From the NCBI GenBank assembly GCA_003484395.1, contig DNCV01000022.1:1-6561 (forward strand): a DNA stretch of 6,561 nucleotides. The letters run 5' to 3'. Every line of letters starts with the position of its first letter. Within the stretch, counting starts at the first letter, position 1. The notes beneath the pieces are model-generated. The model was not told the origin of the DNA. It saw nothing but the letters and a program-made list of their open reading frames with translations, and ran no database searches. The position numbers were made by a program, and so were the translations under genes. Below are positions 6,334 to 6,561 of the stretch, in pieces. Origin of the DNA: Dehalococcoidia bacterium. GTDB taxonomy: Bacteria > Chloroflexota > Dehalococcoidia > GIF9 > UBA5629.

Positions 6334-6561
6334 TTATCTATTAGGGATCATTAGTACCAGAAAAACGATAATAGCAGTGATCACTGCTATCAGGTACATT
6401 CCTGTGCCCACAGCCATGCCCATCGCAGCAGTAACCCATATGCTTGCCGCTGTGGTCAGTCCCAGAACCACAGTACCGCGCACGCCATGAAGTATCACCC
6501 CGGCACCAAGGAAACCAATGCCTGTCACAATTCCGGCAGCTACTCTTGACGGGTCCAGGGC
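6334..6561 (-). CDS. MgtC/SapB family membrane protein, C-terminal part (5' end outside window)
   Basis: The visible 75 residues are the C-terminal half of the MgtC transmembrane domain. The family signature is clear: DPSRVAAGIVTGIGFLGAGVI (residues 3-23, with the conserved D3-P-S-R6), then GLTTAASIWVTAAMGMAVG (34-52), then a last hydrophobic helix (about 55-71) ending in IPNR and a TAA stop. The chain ends right after that helix, so the cytosolic ACT-like C-terminal domain of Salmonella MgtC is absent; this is the short SapB-like form. MgtC itself inhibits F1Fo ATPase and aids growth in low Mg2+ and survival in macrophages. Most family members in free-living bacteria have no known role, so I assign none. 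The GTG at 6528 lies inside the conserved motif and is not a true start. leuC follows after 31 bases, and a perfect palindrome lies in the last helix codons. Confidence 0.9.
   Translation of the reverse strand, partial: ALDPSRVAAGIVTGIGFLGAGVILHGVRGTVVLGLTTAASIWVTAAMGMAVGTGMYLIAVITAIIVFLVLMIPNR
6371..6390. repeat. Perfect 20-bp palindrome in the 3' end of mgtC
   Basis: The sequence ATAGCAGTGATCACTGCTAT equals its own reverse complement, with two 10-base arms and no spacer, centred on GATC. It encodes IAVITAI in the last MgtC helix and lies about 70 bases upstream of the leuC start. As RNA it could form an 8-bp stem with a GATC loop. On the minus strand a TTTTT run (6361-6365) begins 5 bases after the palindrome. 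It could be an operator for a dimeric regulator of leuCD-cimA, a weak attenuator, or chance. Confidence 0.6.

Overview
The window is a compact, gene-dense piece of a bacterial chromosome of moderate GC content. It holds eight protein genes and no RNA genes, transposons or CRISPR arrays that I can see. Two genes are cut by the window edges: guanylate kinase on the left and an MgtC-family membrane protein on the right. The gene set (archaeal-size RtcB with archease, short archaeal/clostridial-type LeuC and LeuD, a long CimA, and a Gmk ending in a 'CRVNPR'-like tail) suggests an anaerobic bacterium, perhaps Chloroflexota/Dehalococcoidia. That taxonomic guess is inference from protein style, not a search result.

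Left third (1-2853): the 3' end of gmk runs rightward and converges on ybeY, which runs leftward. ybeY is divergent from a two-gene rightward unit, archease then rtcB. The short gap between ybeY and archease carries a strong extended -10 promoter (TGgTATAAT) facing archease. A plausible ybeY promoter on the other strand has its -10 on almost the same bases. So three genes of RNA metabolism sit around one control region: the rRNA-maturation endonuclease YbeY, the RNA ligase RtcB and its activator archease.

Right two thirds (2896-6561): all genes run leftward in the order mgtC (partial), leuC, leuD, cimA. Spacing is tight: 31 bases between mgtC and leuC, a 4-base ATGA overlap between leuC and leuD, and 54 bases between leuD and cimA. 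CimA makes (R)-citramalate from pyruvate and acetyl-CoA, and LeuCD isomerises it through citraconate. This is the threonine-independent route to 2-oxobutyrate and isoleucine. The same LeuCD can serve leucine synthesis. The next enzyme, LeuB, is not in the window. rtcB and cimA converge across 42 bases with no clear terminator hairpin.

The main oddities are the overlapping divergent promoters at ybeY/archease, a perfect 20-bp palindrome inside the 3' end of mgtC about 70 bases upstream of leuC, a divergent lid motif in Gmk, and the lack of clear Shine-Dalgarno sites in front of archease, rtcB and cimA although ybeY, leuC and leuD have strong ones. I see no gene cluster here that amounts to a wholly undescribed system.
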